Shown in pieces: positions 26,374 to 35,819 of a DNA stretch of 64,000 bases; position 1 is the first letter of the stretch; each line of letters begins with the position of its first letter. Origin of the DNA: Agriterribacter humi (lineage in GTDB: Bacteria; Bacteroidota; Bacteroidia; Chitinophagales; Chitinophagaceae). Where the stretch lies: assembly GCF_009192765.1 (NCBI RefSeq), contig NZ_VOHQ01000002.1, forward strand, positions 434,001 to 498,000, given 5' to 3'. The notes beneath the pieces were generated by a model, which saw nothing but the letters and a program-made list of their open reading frames with translations, made no database searches and had not been told where the DNA came from. The position numbers and the translations under genes are program-made.

Positions 26374-26816
26374 ATGCTCCACAGAAATGAAACTTTGAGA
26401 ACTAAATTAAGATTAAAACGAAGGATGGGCAAAATGATTTTATAGAAGCCTTTTACACATATAGGGGGTGTTCTTTTTGATCAGCCTCAACTTTTTTATG
26501 GATGTTCGTCTCATAAGTGCCTGTAAAACGTTGTGCAGGGACATTGGGCAAATGTATAGCAGGCTTTCCTATGTACTTTAGCAATAGAACCGGTTTAAAA
26601 GAAAACGATTTTTAATTAAATCCTTACTTCACCTTTGTAATCTCAGTATATGAAATTTAGTTATAACTTATTGTAAATCATGTAATAATATTAAAATAAG
26701 TTGGTAATCAAAAAAAAGTATAAATGAAATGCTATAAATAGCACCTAAAATTTGTATTTTAGGAAATCGTTTTCCTAACTTTATAATAATATTTCTGCTG
26801 CTTCAATCTTTATGTC
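26374..26816. other. Long intergenic regulatory region with a minus-strand coding remnant
   Basis: About 440 bases. On the minus strand from about 26608 down to 26451 there is an open stretch with a protein-like tail (K-Y-I-G-K-P-A-I-H-L-P-N-V-P, then T-G-T-Y-E-T-N-I-H-K-K-V-E) ending in TAA, without a start codon; I do not recognise it and take it as a possible gene remnant. Two CG-centred operator candidates lie at 26600-26613 and 26761-26776. Confidence 0.4.
26761..26776. promoter_or_regulatory. LacI-type operator candidate (AGGAAATCGTTTTCCT)
   Basis: A 16-bp dyad centred on CG with 7 of 8 pairs matching, 41 bases before the AraC-family gene. A related CG-centred site AGAAAACGATTTTT is at 26600. 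The half-site AGGAAAAC recurs at 27792, just before the isochorismatase-ThuA gene. Confidence 0.55.
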
Positions 26817-27719
26817 ATGTTACAGGTATTGAAACCCTCCTTTAAGCAAATCTTTTTTAATACAAGTAGCTGCTTTCATTTAAAGGTTGACAGGGGGGAT
26901 AAGCTGTACAGGGGGATGCATTACCATCCTGAAACTGAGCTTATCTTGATAAGACGATCAAAGGGAACAAGAATTATAGGCAATGCTGTAGAAGTATTTG
27001 GAGATAATGACCTGATGCTGATAGTATCTAATATTCCGCACGGTTTTTTACATGATGAAGAAACGTTGAATACAGATAACCCCGCTCCGGAGGCATTGGT
27101 AATGCAGTTCGGAGAGAACTTCTTAGGCAGGGAGTTTTTAAAACTTCCGGAATTGAAAGATGTACACGAGCTGTTTATTAAATCACAGAACGGTATATAT
27201 ATAACAGAAGAGGGAAAAGCAAATATTATTCCTCTGATGGAAAGAATGTTCGGCGCCTCATCATTGGATGCTATCATTATTTTACTTGAAATATTAAAAC
27301 AGCTCACATCAAAAACCCATTCCCGGGAACTTATTCACAGCAACAGGCTTAACAACGATATCAACTGCACAAATGATCATCGTTTTAATGATGTTTTAAA
27401 TTATACCTATTCCAATTTCGATGAACGTATCAGCATAGAAAAAGTAGCGCGGATAGCCCACCTCACAAGAGAATCATTCTGCCGCTACTTCAAAGCGCTG
27501 GCAAATAAAACATATATCGAATTTTTAACTGAATACAGGATTAACAAAGCCTGCCAGATGATCAGGAACGGAGACAGGTCTATGAAAGAAATTGGCTATG
27601 CCTGCGGCTTTGACAGCCTTTCTAATTTTTATTATCAATTCAAAAGGATCATAAAATTAAGCCCGCTTGAATTCAGCAGGCATTGCATGCAAACCATAGG
27701 CCGGAAAGAAATGGTGTAA
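26817..27719 (+). CDS. AraC-family transcriptional regulator with cupin sensor
   Basis: A 300-residue regulator. The first 100 residues form a cupin-like jelly roll (M-H-Y-H-P-E-T-E-L, G-D-N-D-L-M-L-I), and the C-terminal 100 hold the double HTH of the AraC/XylS family (I-S-I-E-K-V-A-R-I-A-H-L-T-R-E-S-F-C-R-Y-F-K and M-K-E-I-G-Y-A-C-G-F-D-S-L-S-N-F-Y-Y-Q-F-K). It is placed between the two halves of the sugar locus and may activate the genes that follow. Confidence 0.92.
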   Translation: MLQVLKPSFKQIFFNTSSCFHLKVDRGDKLYRGMHYHPETELILIRRSKGTRIIGNAVEVFGDNDLMLIVSNIPHGFLHDEETLNTDNPAPEALVMQFGENFLGREFLKLPELKDVHELFIKSQNGIYITEEGKANIIPLMERMFGASSLDAIIILLEILKQLTSKTHSRELIHSNRLNNDINCTNDHRFNDVLNYTYSNFDERISIEKVARIAHLTRESFCRYFKALANKTYIEFLTEYRINKACQMIRNGDRSMKEIGYACGFDSLSNFYYQFKRIIKLSPLEFSRHCMQTIGRKEMV

Positions 27720-27834
27720 CTGTATTTGTTCAGGGGTCTGCAGCCGTATTTATCAAAGTACAATTGCATTAAATAAATGATTGTTTTTTGTAGGAAAACG
27801 AATGAAAATGATTTATTAATACAGAACCCGGGTT

Positions 27835-29526
27835 ATGAATAATTCTTTAAAACCAATTTTGATTATGCGCTTATTTTATTTAAGACGATGTTTTCGAAGC
27901 GGAAAATTATGCATGGCTGCAATAATTTTCATTTTTGGATCAATCACGCCCCCTGCGATGTATGCACAGACTTCAGCCGGTACAGGCAACACGATCAACG
28001 TTTCCATGCAGAAAAGAGTTAAAGGCGATGCTGCCGTGGATAATTATGCTATTGTAAATGAAATTCAGCAATGGGATCCGAAGCAAACGGCGATCATCAT
28101 TTGTGATATGTGGGATAAGCATTGGTGTAAAGGCGCTACAGCAAGAGTGGCCGAAATGGCGCCAAAGCTAAACGAAGTGCTGACCATAGCACGCAGCAAA
28201 GGCATGCTGATCGTGCACGCGCCCAGTGATTGCATTGGTTATTATAAAAATCACCCGGCAAGGAAAACAGTATTGAAATATTACGACAAAAAATACGATA
28301 AGCTGATTGACAACTCGAATGTACCTGGTGAAAAAGGTGCTACCTGGCCTATTGACCAGTCGGATGAAGGTTGCGATGACATGATACAATGCACCCAGGG
28401 AAAGGCATGGACAAAACAAATTGATGCCATTAAAATAGAAGACAGTGATGCCATCAGTGACTCAGGATCGGAAATTGCTTCCCTGTTTGAAAAAAAGGGA
28501 ATTAAGAATGTGATCTTATCGGGCGTACACACCAATATGTGCGTAATCGGGCGTACGTTTGGGTTACGCAGCATGGTAAGGTTAGGTAAAAATGTTGTAC
28601 TGATGCGCGATATGACCGATGCTATGTACAACTCACGGAGAGCTCCGTATGTAAATCACTTTACCGGTGTACGTTTAGTTGTGGATTATATTGAACAATA
28701 TGTTTGCCCAACCATATTGTCTACTGATTTTACAGGTAAAAAACAATTGCGCTTTAAAGACGACAAGCGCCCTGTTGTTGCTTTCATAACAGCAGAAGGA
28801 GAGTATCATGCCAACCAGACGCTTCCCCGGTTTGCTCATGAGCTTATGCTGCATGAAGGAGTAAATTGCGAATTTGCTATAGGTAAACCCGCGATGGATG
28901 GACCGGGCAGGCACAACCTCGAAAATCTACAGGTACTCCAGGATGCAAGCCTTGCCGTGTTTTTTGTACGACGCGTTGCACTTGAACCGCAGAAGATGGA
29001 TATGATAAAGAACTATATAAAGAGTGGAAAACCTGTACTGGGCATCCGCACGGCAAGTCATTCCTTTGATGCCAAAGGCAATGTTGCGCGTGAAGGCGGC
29101 GGCATCACTCAATCCAGTGAAAATGTATCAGGTTTTTTAGCACAGTGGCCGGAATTTGATGAAGAGATACTGGGCGGTAATTACAAGGGACATTATGGAC
29201 ATTTGGAAGAAAAAACAAAGATCGCCATAGTACCTGGCATGGAAAAACATCCTTTATTAAAAGGTGTAGGTTCTAATGGTTTTGGAAGCGTAAGCTGGTT
29301 GTACCAGAATCGCCCGCTGCGCTCTGCTGCTGTGCAGGTGCTGCTTACCGGCACTATACCCAATGAGCCGTCAGAACCTGTGCTTTGGGTAAATCGCACC
29401 AAATACAATAACAAAGTGGTATATACCTCGCTGGGACATTGGGAAGACTGGAATATTCCGGATTTTCAGCAGGTTCTCGTAAATAGTATTCATTATTTGC
29501 TGAATGATACCGGCAAAAATAAATAA
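27835..29526 (+). CDS. Secreted isochorismatase-like hydrolase fused to ThuA-like domain
   Basis: After an N-terminal hydrophobic export segment (to about A-M-Y-A-Q45) comes an isochorismatase-fold cysteine hydrolase: catalytic D91 (I-I-I-C-D-M-W-D-K-H-W) and C236 (S-G-V-H-T-N-M-C-V-I-G-R) are visible. Residues about 310-555 are a ThuA-like (class-I GATase-like) domain with A-E-G-E-Y-H-A-N-Q and a closing G-H-W-E-D-W-N. ThuA-domain proteins are common in sugar loci and their chemistry is unresolved. The fusion suggests a two-step or scaffolded reaction in the periplasm. Substrate unknown. Confidence 0.85.
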   Translation: MNNSLKPILIMRLFYLRRCFRSGKLCMAAIIFIFGSITPPAMYAQTSAGTGNTINVSMQKRVKGDAAVDNYAIVNEIQQWDPKQTAIIICDMWDKHWCKGATARVAEMAPKLNEVLTIARSKGMLIVHAPSDCIGYYKNHPARKTVLKYYDKKYDKLIDNSNVPGEKGATWPIDQSDEGCDDMIQCTQGKAWTKQIDAIKIEDSDAISDSGSEIASLFEKKGIKNVILSGVHTNMCVIGRTFGLRSMVRLGKNVVLMRDMTDAMYNSRRAPYVNHFTGVRLVVDYIEQYVCPTILSTDFTGKKQLRFKDDKRPVVAFITAEGEYHANQTLPRFAHELMLHEGVNCEFAIGKPAMDGPGRHNLENLQVLQDASLAVFFVRRVALEPQKMDMIKNYIKSGKPVLGIRTASHSFDAKGNVAREGGGITQSSENVSGFLAQWPEFDEEILGGNYKGHYGHLEEKTKIAIVPGMEKHPLLKGVGSNGFGSVSWLYQNRPLRSAAVQVLLTGTIPNEPSEPVLWVNRTKYNNKVVYTSLGHWEDWNIPDFQQVLVNSIHYLLNDTGKNK

Positions 29527-29597
29527 CTATTTTACCCCGGGAAAGCATAACGAATAATGAAAAGTGATTAACCCTTTTGGCAGTTACAAGATGTTTT

Positions 29598-31907
29598 ATG
29601 AAAAGTTTTTTTCGATATATAGCATGCCTTGTCAGCACACTCGCTGTTCTGCTGCATGGTATGGCACAGCAAGCCATTCCTTTCGCCAGCACACCCTTAA
29701 CAGGGAATGAAGATTTATCTGTAAAAATGGTAAATGGCATCAATGATTTCCTGATACAGGAAACAAAAAGAAGAACATTGCAACGGGCATCACGCTGGAA
29801 ACGCGACTTTAGTTCTGCTGCCGCGTTCGATCGGTCTATATCTAAACAAAGAGCTGAATTGAAAACATTACTGGGTGTAACAGATGAAAGAATACAACCG
29901 GTACTGCAGATTGCTACACGTAATGACCTGGCTCCGTATACTATTGTTGAAAAAGAATATACCGTCTCCGCTGTGCGGTGGACAGTAATGAACAACCTGT
30001 CGGCAGAGGGTATATTGATCATTCCCGCAAAAAAAGTAAAGGCAAGGGCTATGATTATTCCTGATGCCGGCATCGAACCTGAAGCGCTTGCAGGGATGCT
30101 CAAAGGAGCAGATACTGGGAGTGCATCAGTGCTGGCATTGGCAAAAAGCGGAGTAGAAATACTGATACCGGTTCTCATAAACAGGGACTATACTTATTCA
30201 GGTAATCCTTCCCTGGATTTGTATACCCAACAACCACACCGGGAATGGATTTACCGTCAGGCGTACGAAATTGGGCGCCATATCATCGGTTATGAATTGC
30301 AAAAGATTTTCTCGGGTATTGACTGGCTGGAGAAGAGAAATAAAGAAGATGGCAATAATACGCTTGCTGTAGCAGGTTATGGAGAGGGAGGAATGCTTGC
30401 CTTGTATGCGGCTGCTCTGGATAGCCGTATCACTGTGTCGCTCGTAAGCGGCTATTTTAATGCGAGGGAACAATTGTGGGAGGAGCCTATTTACCGCAAT
30501 GTATTTGGGCTGCTTAACACGTTTGGCGATGCGGAGCTGGCTGTAATGAATTGGCCGCGCAGGCTTATCATTGAACACACAACAGTTTCGCCTGTAAACC
30601 ATCAAAATGCCGGAGCTGCACCTGGCAAAATAATATCTCCTTCTCTTTCAACGGCAGAAGCAGAATATCGCCGTGCTGCTACCATCATCCCTTCTCAAAA
30701 CGGGTTGAATTTTATAACAGCGGGTCAACAATTTTTTTCTGCGCAGGCATTTGCTGCATTTGCAAAAGCGATGAATGTGCCGTTCCTGCCCGGAAAGATA
30801 TATCATTCACCGGCAATTCAACGATCTGCGGATTGGATCAAAATTCCGCAACGGCAGGAAAGGCAGGTGAGGGAGATGACAGAATGTACACAACAGGAAC
30901 TTTCTGTATGTGAGCGAACGCGCAACCGCAATTTTTGGCAAACGTTGAAGGGCTCTCCTGAAGAGCAGGCTGCTATTAAAGAGCAACAAAGAGAACGTTT
31001 CCGGAATGTACTTGGTAAAATGCCTGCGCCATCGGGTCCCTTCAATACCAAAGCACGTGTGTATCAGGAAACGGCAAAATGGATAAGTTATGAAATCACC
31101 CTGGACGTTTTTGGTCCGGAGGTATTTGCCTGGGGAATACTAACTGTTCCGAAAGATATCAGGCAGGGCGAAAAAAGGCCGGTTGTTGTTTGTCAGCATG
31201 GGCTCGAAGGATTACCTTTTGATGTTGTAAATACAGATTCGACCCAAAAGAATTACAGTGTTTATAAGGGTTTCGCTACCCGTCTGGCGGAAAGAGGGTA
31301 CATTACTTTTGCGCCGCATAATCCATACCGGGGCCAAGATAAATTCAGAGTAATTCAACGCAAGGCTAATCCAATAGGACTCACCCTTTTCTCAGTCATC
31401 ATCAGCCAGCACCGGCGGATTGTGGAATGGTTGCAGGAGCTTTCTTTTGCAGATGCTGAAAAAATAGCGTTTTACGGAATTTCATACGGAGGTAAAACAG
31501 CTATGCGTGTCCCGGCTGTTGTTAAAGGATATTGTTTATCCATTTGCTCGGCCGATTTTAATGAATGGGTTCGCAAAGTTGCTACTACGGAACATTCATT
31601 TGGTTATGTATATACCGGTGAATATGATATGCCTGAATGGGACCTGGGTCACACTTTCAATTATGCAGAAATGGCAGCATTAATAGCGCCGCGACCCTTT
31701 ATGGTAGAGCGGGGATATTTTGATGGGGTGGGCGCAGATGAATGGGTGAGTTATGAATTCGGAAAAGTACAACGCTATTACGATTTGCAGGGGCTTGATA
31801 CATTGGTTGCCATAGAACACTTTACAGGGCCACACAGTATCAATGGTAAAGCAACTTTTGAATTCCTGGATAAGCATTTAAAAAAACCGCCGGGTACAAA
31901 TTTTTAA
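29598..31907 (+). CDS. Secreted tandem alpha/beta hydrolase (acetyl-xylan-esterase/DLH-like)
   Basis: Start set at 29598 (M-K-S-F-F-R-Y signal peptide). The 769-residue protein has two hydrolase units. In the first, the elbow reads G-Y-G-E263-G-G, with Glu where the nucleophilic Ser should be; the second (from about 490) has V-V-C-Q-H-G-L-E-G, an intact elbow G-I-S629-Y-G-G, D in A-P-R-P-F-M-V-E-R-G-Y-F-D and a late G-P-H-S (catalytic His). So one active and one degenerate unit, as in large esterases of polysaccharide loci. Likely a deacetylase or esterase acting outside the cytoplasm. It lies between the ThuA fusion and a Tat-exported oxidoreductase. Confidence 0.82.
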   Translation: MKSFFRYIACLVSTLAVLLHGMAQQAIPFASTPLTGNEDLSVKMVNGINDFLIQETKRRTLQRASRWKRDFSSAAAFDRSISKQRAELKTLLGVTDERIQPVLQIATRNDLAPYTIVEKEYTVSAVRWTVMNNLSAEGILIIPAKKVKARAMIIPDAGIEPEALAGMLKGADTGSASVLALAKSGVEILIPVLINRDYTYSGNPSLDLYTQQPHREWIYRQAYEIGRHIIGYELQKIFSGIDWLEKRNKEDGNNTLAVAGYGEGGMLALYAAALDSRITVSLVSGYFNAREQLWEEPIYRNVFGLLNTFGDAELAVMNWPRRLIIEHTTVSPVNHQNAGAAPGKIISPSLSTAEAEYRRAATIIPSQNGLNFITAGQQFFSAQAFAAFAKAMNVPFLPGKIYHSPAIQRSADWIKIPQRQERQVREMTECTQQELSVCERTRNRNFWQTLKGSPEEQAAIKEQQRERFRNVLGKMPAPSGPFNTKARVYQETAKWISYEITLDVFGPEVFAWGILTVPKDIRQGEKRPVVVCQHGLEGLPFDVVNTDSTQKNYSVYKGFATRLAERGYITFAPHNPYRGQDKFRVIQRKANPIGLTLFSVIISQHRRIVEWLQELSFADAEKIAFYGISYGGKTAMRVPAVVKGYCLSICSADFNEWVRKVATTEHSFGYVYTGEYDMPEWDLGHTFNYAEMAALIAPRPFMVERGYFDGVGADEWVSYEFGKVQRYYDLQGLDTLVAIEHFTGPHSINGKATFEFLDKHLKKPPGTNF

Positions 31908-31925
31908 TCTTTAAACAAATATAGT

Positions 31926-33290
31926 ATGCATAGACGCAGTTTCATCCATCACATGTCGTTGGGAGCAGCAGGTATTGCGCTGCAACCATCTTTTGCAAAC
32001 ACCCCAAAAAATGCTGCGGCCAATAAGCTTGTGCTCTCGCTCATTGGTTGTGGCGGCCGGGGATTAAGCGTGCTTTCAGGAATAGTTGCTGTTAGCGATG
32101 ATATAGAAGTAAAATATCTCTGCGACGTAAATGAAACACTGGAAGGCATTAAAACAGCCATTGACAAATACAGTAAAGCCCAGGGTTATGCGCCGAAGTT
32201 TACAGGCAATATGAAACAGGTGTTTGATGATAAAGACGTGGATGCTGTTGTAATAGCCACGCCGGAGCATTGGCATACACTGGCAACCATCTGGGCACTC
32301 CAGGCAGGCAAGCATGTGTTCGTGGAAAAGAATCCAACCCTTTCCATCTGGGAGGGAAGGAAGATGGTTGAAGCCGCAACAAAATACGGGAAGGTAGTGC
32401 AGGTTGGCTTTGAGAACAGGAGCGCTACATATGCATTTACCGCACGGGATTATATAAAAAGCGGGAAACTGGGCAATATTGTGCATGTAAAATGTTACAA
32501 TATGCTGGGAGGGGGCAAGTGGATGCCTGAAGCTGATACATCAGTGCCCAAAGGTTTGAACTGGGATGCATGGCTGGGGCCGGCAAAAAAAGTGCCTTAT
32601 AACCCTAACCGTCACAGCATGACCGGCCGTGGCGGATGGCTTGATTTCTGGGATTATGGCGGTGGCGCTTTATCTGATGATGCCAGCCACGTGATGGATC
32701 TTGCACGGCTTGCCCTTGGAGATCCCGGGCATCCAAAATCTGTATACTGCAGTGGAGGCAATATTGCGTTTCATTCTGAGAAAGAAACGCCCGAATTTCT
32801 GAATATCACTTACGACTGGGGAAATGGATTTGCGATGACCTGTGAGAGTGGCAATTTCACGCCTTACATGCAAAAAGTGCCGGGAGAGATACGGTTTTCC
32901 AAAACCGAATTCCCTTTTTGGCCGCAAACTTCCACCCGCATAGAGATATACGGAACAGAACGGCTGATGTACCTGGGACGCCACGGCGGCGGATGGCAGG
33001 TAATGGAAAAAGACGGCAAAGTAGTGGACTCGCATAAAGATATTTTCCCTGATGTATTTCACCATCAAAACTTCGTTGAGGCTATACGGTTAGGCAAACC
33101 CGCTAATGGGAATGTACTGCAGGGGCATCTGAGCGCTTCACTCGTGCACCTGGCAGATATCTGCTACCGTACGGGCAACAAACAGTTGTTCTTCGATCAT
33201 CAAAGCGAACGTTTTACCAATAGTGAAGCGGCAAATAAATTATTAAAGGGCAATTACCGGGCGCCTTATGCGGTTCCCGAAAAGGTATAA
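31926..33290 (+). CDS. Tat-exported Gfo/Idh/MocA oxidoreductase
   Basis: The N-terminus M-H-R-R-S-F-I-H-H-M-S-L-G-A-A-G is a twin-arginine signal, so the protein is exported with its nucleotide bound. The Rossmann loop is L-I-G-C-G-G-R-G, followed by A-T-P-E-H-W-H and V-E-K-N-P-T (the E-K-P-like catalytic Lys motif); the C-terminal domain has L-D-F-W-D-Y-G-G-G-A-L-S-D-D-A-S-H. Such Tat-exported members are abundant in Bacteroidota and Planctomycetes sugar loci. It begins 18 bases after the tandem hydrolase. Confidence 0.9.
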   Translation: MHRRSFIHHMSLGAAGIALQPSFANTPKNAAANKLVLSLIGCGGRGLSVLSGIVAVSDDIEVKYLCDVNETLEGIKTAIDKYSKAQGYAPKFTGNMKQVFDDKDVDAVVIATPEHWHTLATIWALQAGKHVFVEKNPTLSIWEGRKMVEAATKYGKVVQVGFENRSATYAFTARDYIKSGKLGNIVHVKCYNMLGGGKWMPEADTSVPKGLNWDAWLGPAKKVPYNPNRHSMTGRGGWLDFWDYGGGALSDDASHVMDLARLALGDPGHPKSVYCSGGNIAFHSEKETPEFLNITYDWGNGFAMTCESGNFTPYMQKVPGEIRFSKTEFPFWPQTSTRIEIYGTERLMYLGRHGGGWQVMEKDGKVVDSHKDIFPDVFHHQNFVEAIRLGKPANGNVLQGHLSASLVHLADICYRTGNKQLFFDHQSERFTNSEAANKLLKGNYRAPYAVPEKV

Positions 33291-33443
33291 AATTTACGTG
33301 GGATGTAGTGCTCATCCCCGGTGCTGATGAAAAAAGTACCGGACGATGAACGGAGCGACGCAACGAAAGATCAATCTGTGTTGCTGTTGCCGGTAACCCC
33401 AAAGCATTCAATTATCCAACAGAAAATAAATGATCAACAATTA

Positions 33444-34187
33444 ATGGATATACAAAACAAGGTTGCCATTATAACCGGTGGCACACATGGCATAGGAGCA
33501 GCAACAGCGCTTGCATTGGCCGGACGCGGTGCGGCGGTGGCGCTCGTGGCAAGGAATACAGCAGATAATGATATTCAGCAAAAAATTGAAGCGCTGGGTG
33601 CTTCGTGTATGATGATTGCTGCCGACCTGGGCAGGGAAGACGAATGTATAAGGGTTGTGGAAGAAGTGGAAAAACAATGGGGGCGCATAGATATACTGGT
33701 GCATAGTGCCGGTGCGGCGGCGCCGGGCAGTTTGCTGGATGGGGCAAGAGCGGTATGGTACCAGGCCTTTGATGTGCATATACATGCTGCTTTCCATTTG
33801 TGCAGGGCGGCCGTTTCATATATGAAGCTGCAGAAAGAAGGAGCTATTGTATTAATATCCTCTGCTGCAGGTTTGCGCGGTGTAAAAAATGCATTGGCCT
33901 ATGCTGTGGTTAAAGGAGCTATTCCGCAAATGACCAGGGCGCTGGCATTGGAACTGTGCGATGACAATATTAGTGTTAACTGTGTTTCGCCGGGCGTAAT
34001 ACGAACGCGTTTCCAGGATCACCTCAAGCCAGAGCAGGTAAAAAATAATATTGACAACAGGATACCGTTGCACAGGGAAGGCACTCCGGAAGATGTTGCG
34101 GATGTTATTTGCACATTGGTGCAAAACAAGTTTATTACAGGAGAAAATATAGTGGTAGACGGGGGGATGACGATGCGCATCGTATAA
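33444..34187 (+). CDS. Short-chain dehydrogenase/reductase
   Basis: Classical SDR: T-G-G-T-H-G-I-G cofactor loop at residues 11-18, H-S-A-G (N-A-G equivalent) near 87, S139/S140 and Y153-A-V-V-K157, and P-G-V-I-R-T late. Start chosen at ATG 33444, because the frame upstream (to 33321) lacks family features. Probably oxidises a sugar or reduces a keto acid of the pathway encoded around it. Confidence 0.9.
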   Translation: MDIQNKVAIITGGTHGIGAATALALAGRGAAVALVARNTADNDIQQKIEALGASCMMIAADLGREDECIRVVEEVEKQWGRIDILVHSAGAAAPGSLLDGARAVWYQAFDVHIHAAFHLCRAAVSYMKLQKEGAIVLISSAAGLRGVKNALAYAVVKGAIPQMTRALALELCDDNISVNCVSPGVIRTRFQDHLKPEQVKNNIDNRIPLHREGTPEDVADVICTLVQNKFITGENIVVDGGMTMRIV

Positions 34188-34229
34188 TAAGGAACAGATT
34201 TTTTATAAAAGCGTATATTTTCAAAGCGC

Positions 34230-35534
34230 ATGAACGACAATTCCCTCATACAACGAACTACCGCCCGGCCTTTGCGCATGCGCTGGCTCATGCTGAGCTT
34301 TGCATTTGTTGCAACCGTATTGAACTATGTAGACCGCCTTGCCTTTAATTATCTCAGTGCGGGCGAGCCGCTCAGATCAATGATACCGAATGATTATTTC
34401 GGCTATATCGCCACTGCATTTTTTGTAGCTTATATGGTTTCTAACCTCGTGTCGGGCTTTGTGATAGACAGGTTGGGAACACGGCTTGGCTATACGCTGT
34501 GTATGGCCTTTTGGACAACGGCTTCTTTGCTGCACGCTGTTGCAAGGGTGCCGTTTCATTTTGGGATATTCAGGTTCCTGTTGGGGATAGGTGAAGCCGG
34601 CAATTGGCCTGCCGCAATTAAATTAACAAGCGAATGGTTTACCCCGGAAGAACGCTCTACGGCTACCGGCATTTTTAACAGTGGCGCCGCTATCGGAGCG
34701 GTAGTGGCCCCGCCGCTGATTGCCTGGCTGGGCATGCATTACGGCTGGCAGCTTACTTTTGTTATTATCGGGTGCATTGGCTATATATGGGTGGCTGCTT
34801 TCTGGTTCACTTACTATACACCTGAAAGAGCGCTCAAAGCATCCAAAGCTCCCCGCATTCCGCCGCTAAAACTTATCAAAACACGTTTTGTGGGGTGGTT
34901 CACTTTCTCCAAGATCTTCATGGATCCGGTTTGGTATTTCATCACTTTCTGGATCGGCAGGTACCTGGTAGATGTGCATCACTGGGGATTAGAAAAGATT
35001 GGCTGGTTTGCCATGTTTCCTTTTATTGTTTCAGATATCGGTAATATTGCGGGTGGACTGTTTACCCACTTTATTATTCGCAGGGGAGTGCCGGTTCCAA
35101 GAGCAAGAAAAATAGCTGTAGGGCTTTTTGGCAGTATACTGGCTTTCACACTTATCCTCGGGCCATTGGTTATTTCAGGTCCTGCTACCGCATTAATCGT
35201 ATTGAGCGTTGCAGGCTTTGGATATGCTGCTTATACAGCCAATACCATGGCTTTTCCTGCAGATGTGGTGCCGCTGAATGCCACCGCTTCTGTGTGGGGT
35301 GTGGCAAGCGTAGGAGCGGGATTGGGCGGCGCAATCTTCCAGACGCTCTCTGGTATTACCATTGAACATTTTTCCAAAACACATGGTTACACTTTTGCTT
35401 ACAATAGTGTTTTTATCGGCTACGGCATAATGGCGCTGATTGCAGTGTTCGTTGTCATTTTTTTAATGGGACCACTGCAACAAAATAAAGCGCTGCAGCA
35501 AATAGCAGAACCCAAAGCGGATAAGCAGGAATGA
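34230..35534 (+). CDS. MFS transporter, anion:cation symporter (sugar-acid) type
   Basis: A 434-residue inner-membrane carrier with 12 predicted spans. It has the N-terminal L-N-Y-V-D-R-L-A of hexuronate/galactonate (ExuT/DgoT-like) transporters, the V-I-D-R-L-G-T-R-L-G-Y loop 2-3 motif, and G-E-A-G-N-W-P-A-A in helix 4, the signature of the ACS family for sugar acids. This fits the galactonate dehydratase in the same locus, so its cargo is probably a hexonate or hexuronate. Confidence 0.9.
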   Translation: MNDNSLIQRTTARPLRMRWLMLSFAFVATVLNYVDRLAFNYLSAGEPLRSMIPNDYFGYIATAFFVAYMVSNLVSGFVIDRLGTRLGYTLCMAFWTTASLLHAVARVPFHFGIFRFLLGIGEAGNWPAAIKLTSEWFTPEERSTATGIFNSGAAIGAVVAPPLIAWLGMHYGWQLTFVIIGCIGYIWVAAFWFTYYTPERALKASKAPRIPPLKLIKTRFVGWFTFSKIFMDPVWYFITFWIGRYLVDVHHWGLEKIGWFAMFPFIVSDIGNIAGGLFTHFIIRRGVPVPRARKIAVGLFGSILAFTLILGPLVISGPATALIVLSVAGFGYAAYTANTMAFPADVVPLNATASVWGVASVGAGLGGAIFQTLSGITIEHFSKTHGYTFAYNSVFIGYGIMALIAVFVVIFLMGPLQQNKALQQIAEPKADKQE

Positions 35535-35659
35535 TTTCCACAACAAACTTCTTTTAGCGGCAACGCTATTTCTTCATAATCGCAGTGTCATTGATCTTCA
35601 TTTCAATAAACCAATCTGGCTGTGATTCATTTATAAGAAAGGCTGTCACCAATAAAAAA

Positions 35660-35687
35660 GCCCGCCATCGCTAAAGCTATGGCGGGC
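35660..35687 (-). terminator. Rho-independent terminator of tRNA-Pro
   Basis: Nine-bp GC-rich stem GCCCGCCAT / ATGGCGGGC with a 10-base loop; on the minus strand it is followed by TTTTTT. Confidence 0.85.
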
Positions 35688-35691
35688 GATG

Positions 35692-35765
35692 TCGGGATGA
35701 CAGGATTCGAACCTGCGACCCCGTCGTCCCGAACGACGTACGCTACCGGGCTGCGCTACATCCCG
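35692..35765 (-). tRNA. tRNA-Pro (anticodon CGG)
   Basis: The reverse complement gives 74 nt with acceptor CGGGATG/CATCCCG, a D-arm AGCGCAGCCCGGTAGCGT, anticodon stem CGTCG/CGACG around loop TTCGGGA, and T-arm GCAGG-TTCGAAT-CCTGT; discriminator A. Confidence 0.93.
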
Positions 35766-35819
35766 AATGATTTTCCGGTGCCGCAAAAATATTGTGAAAA
35801 TATTGTTCCGGCAAATTCA

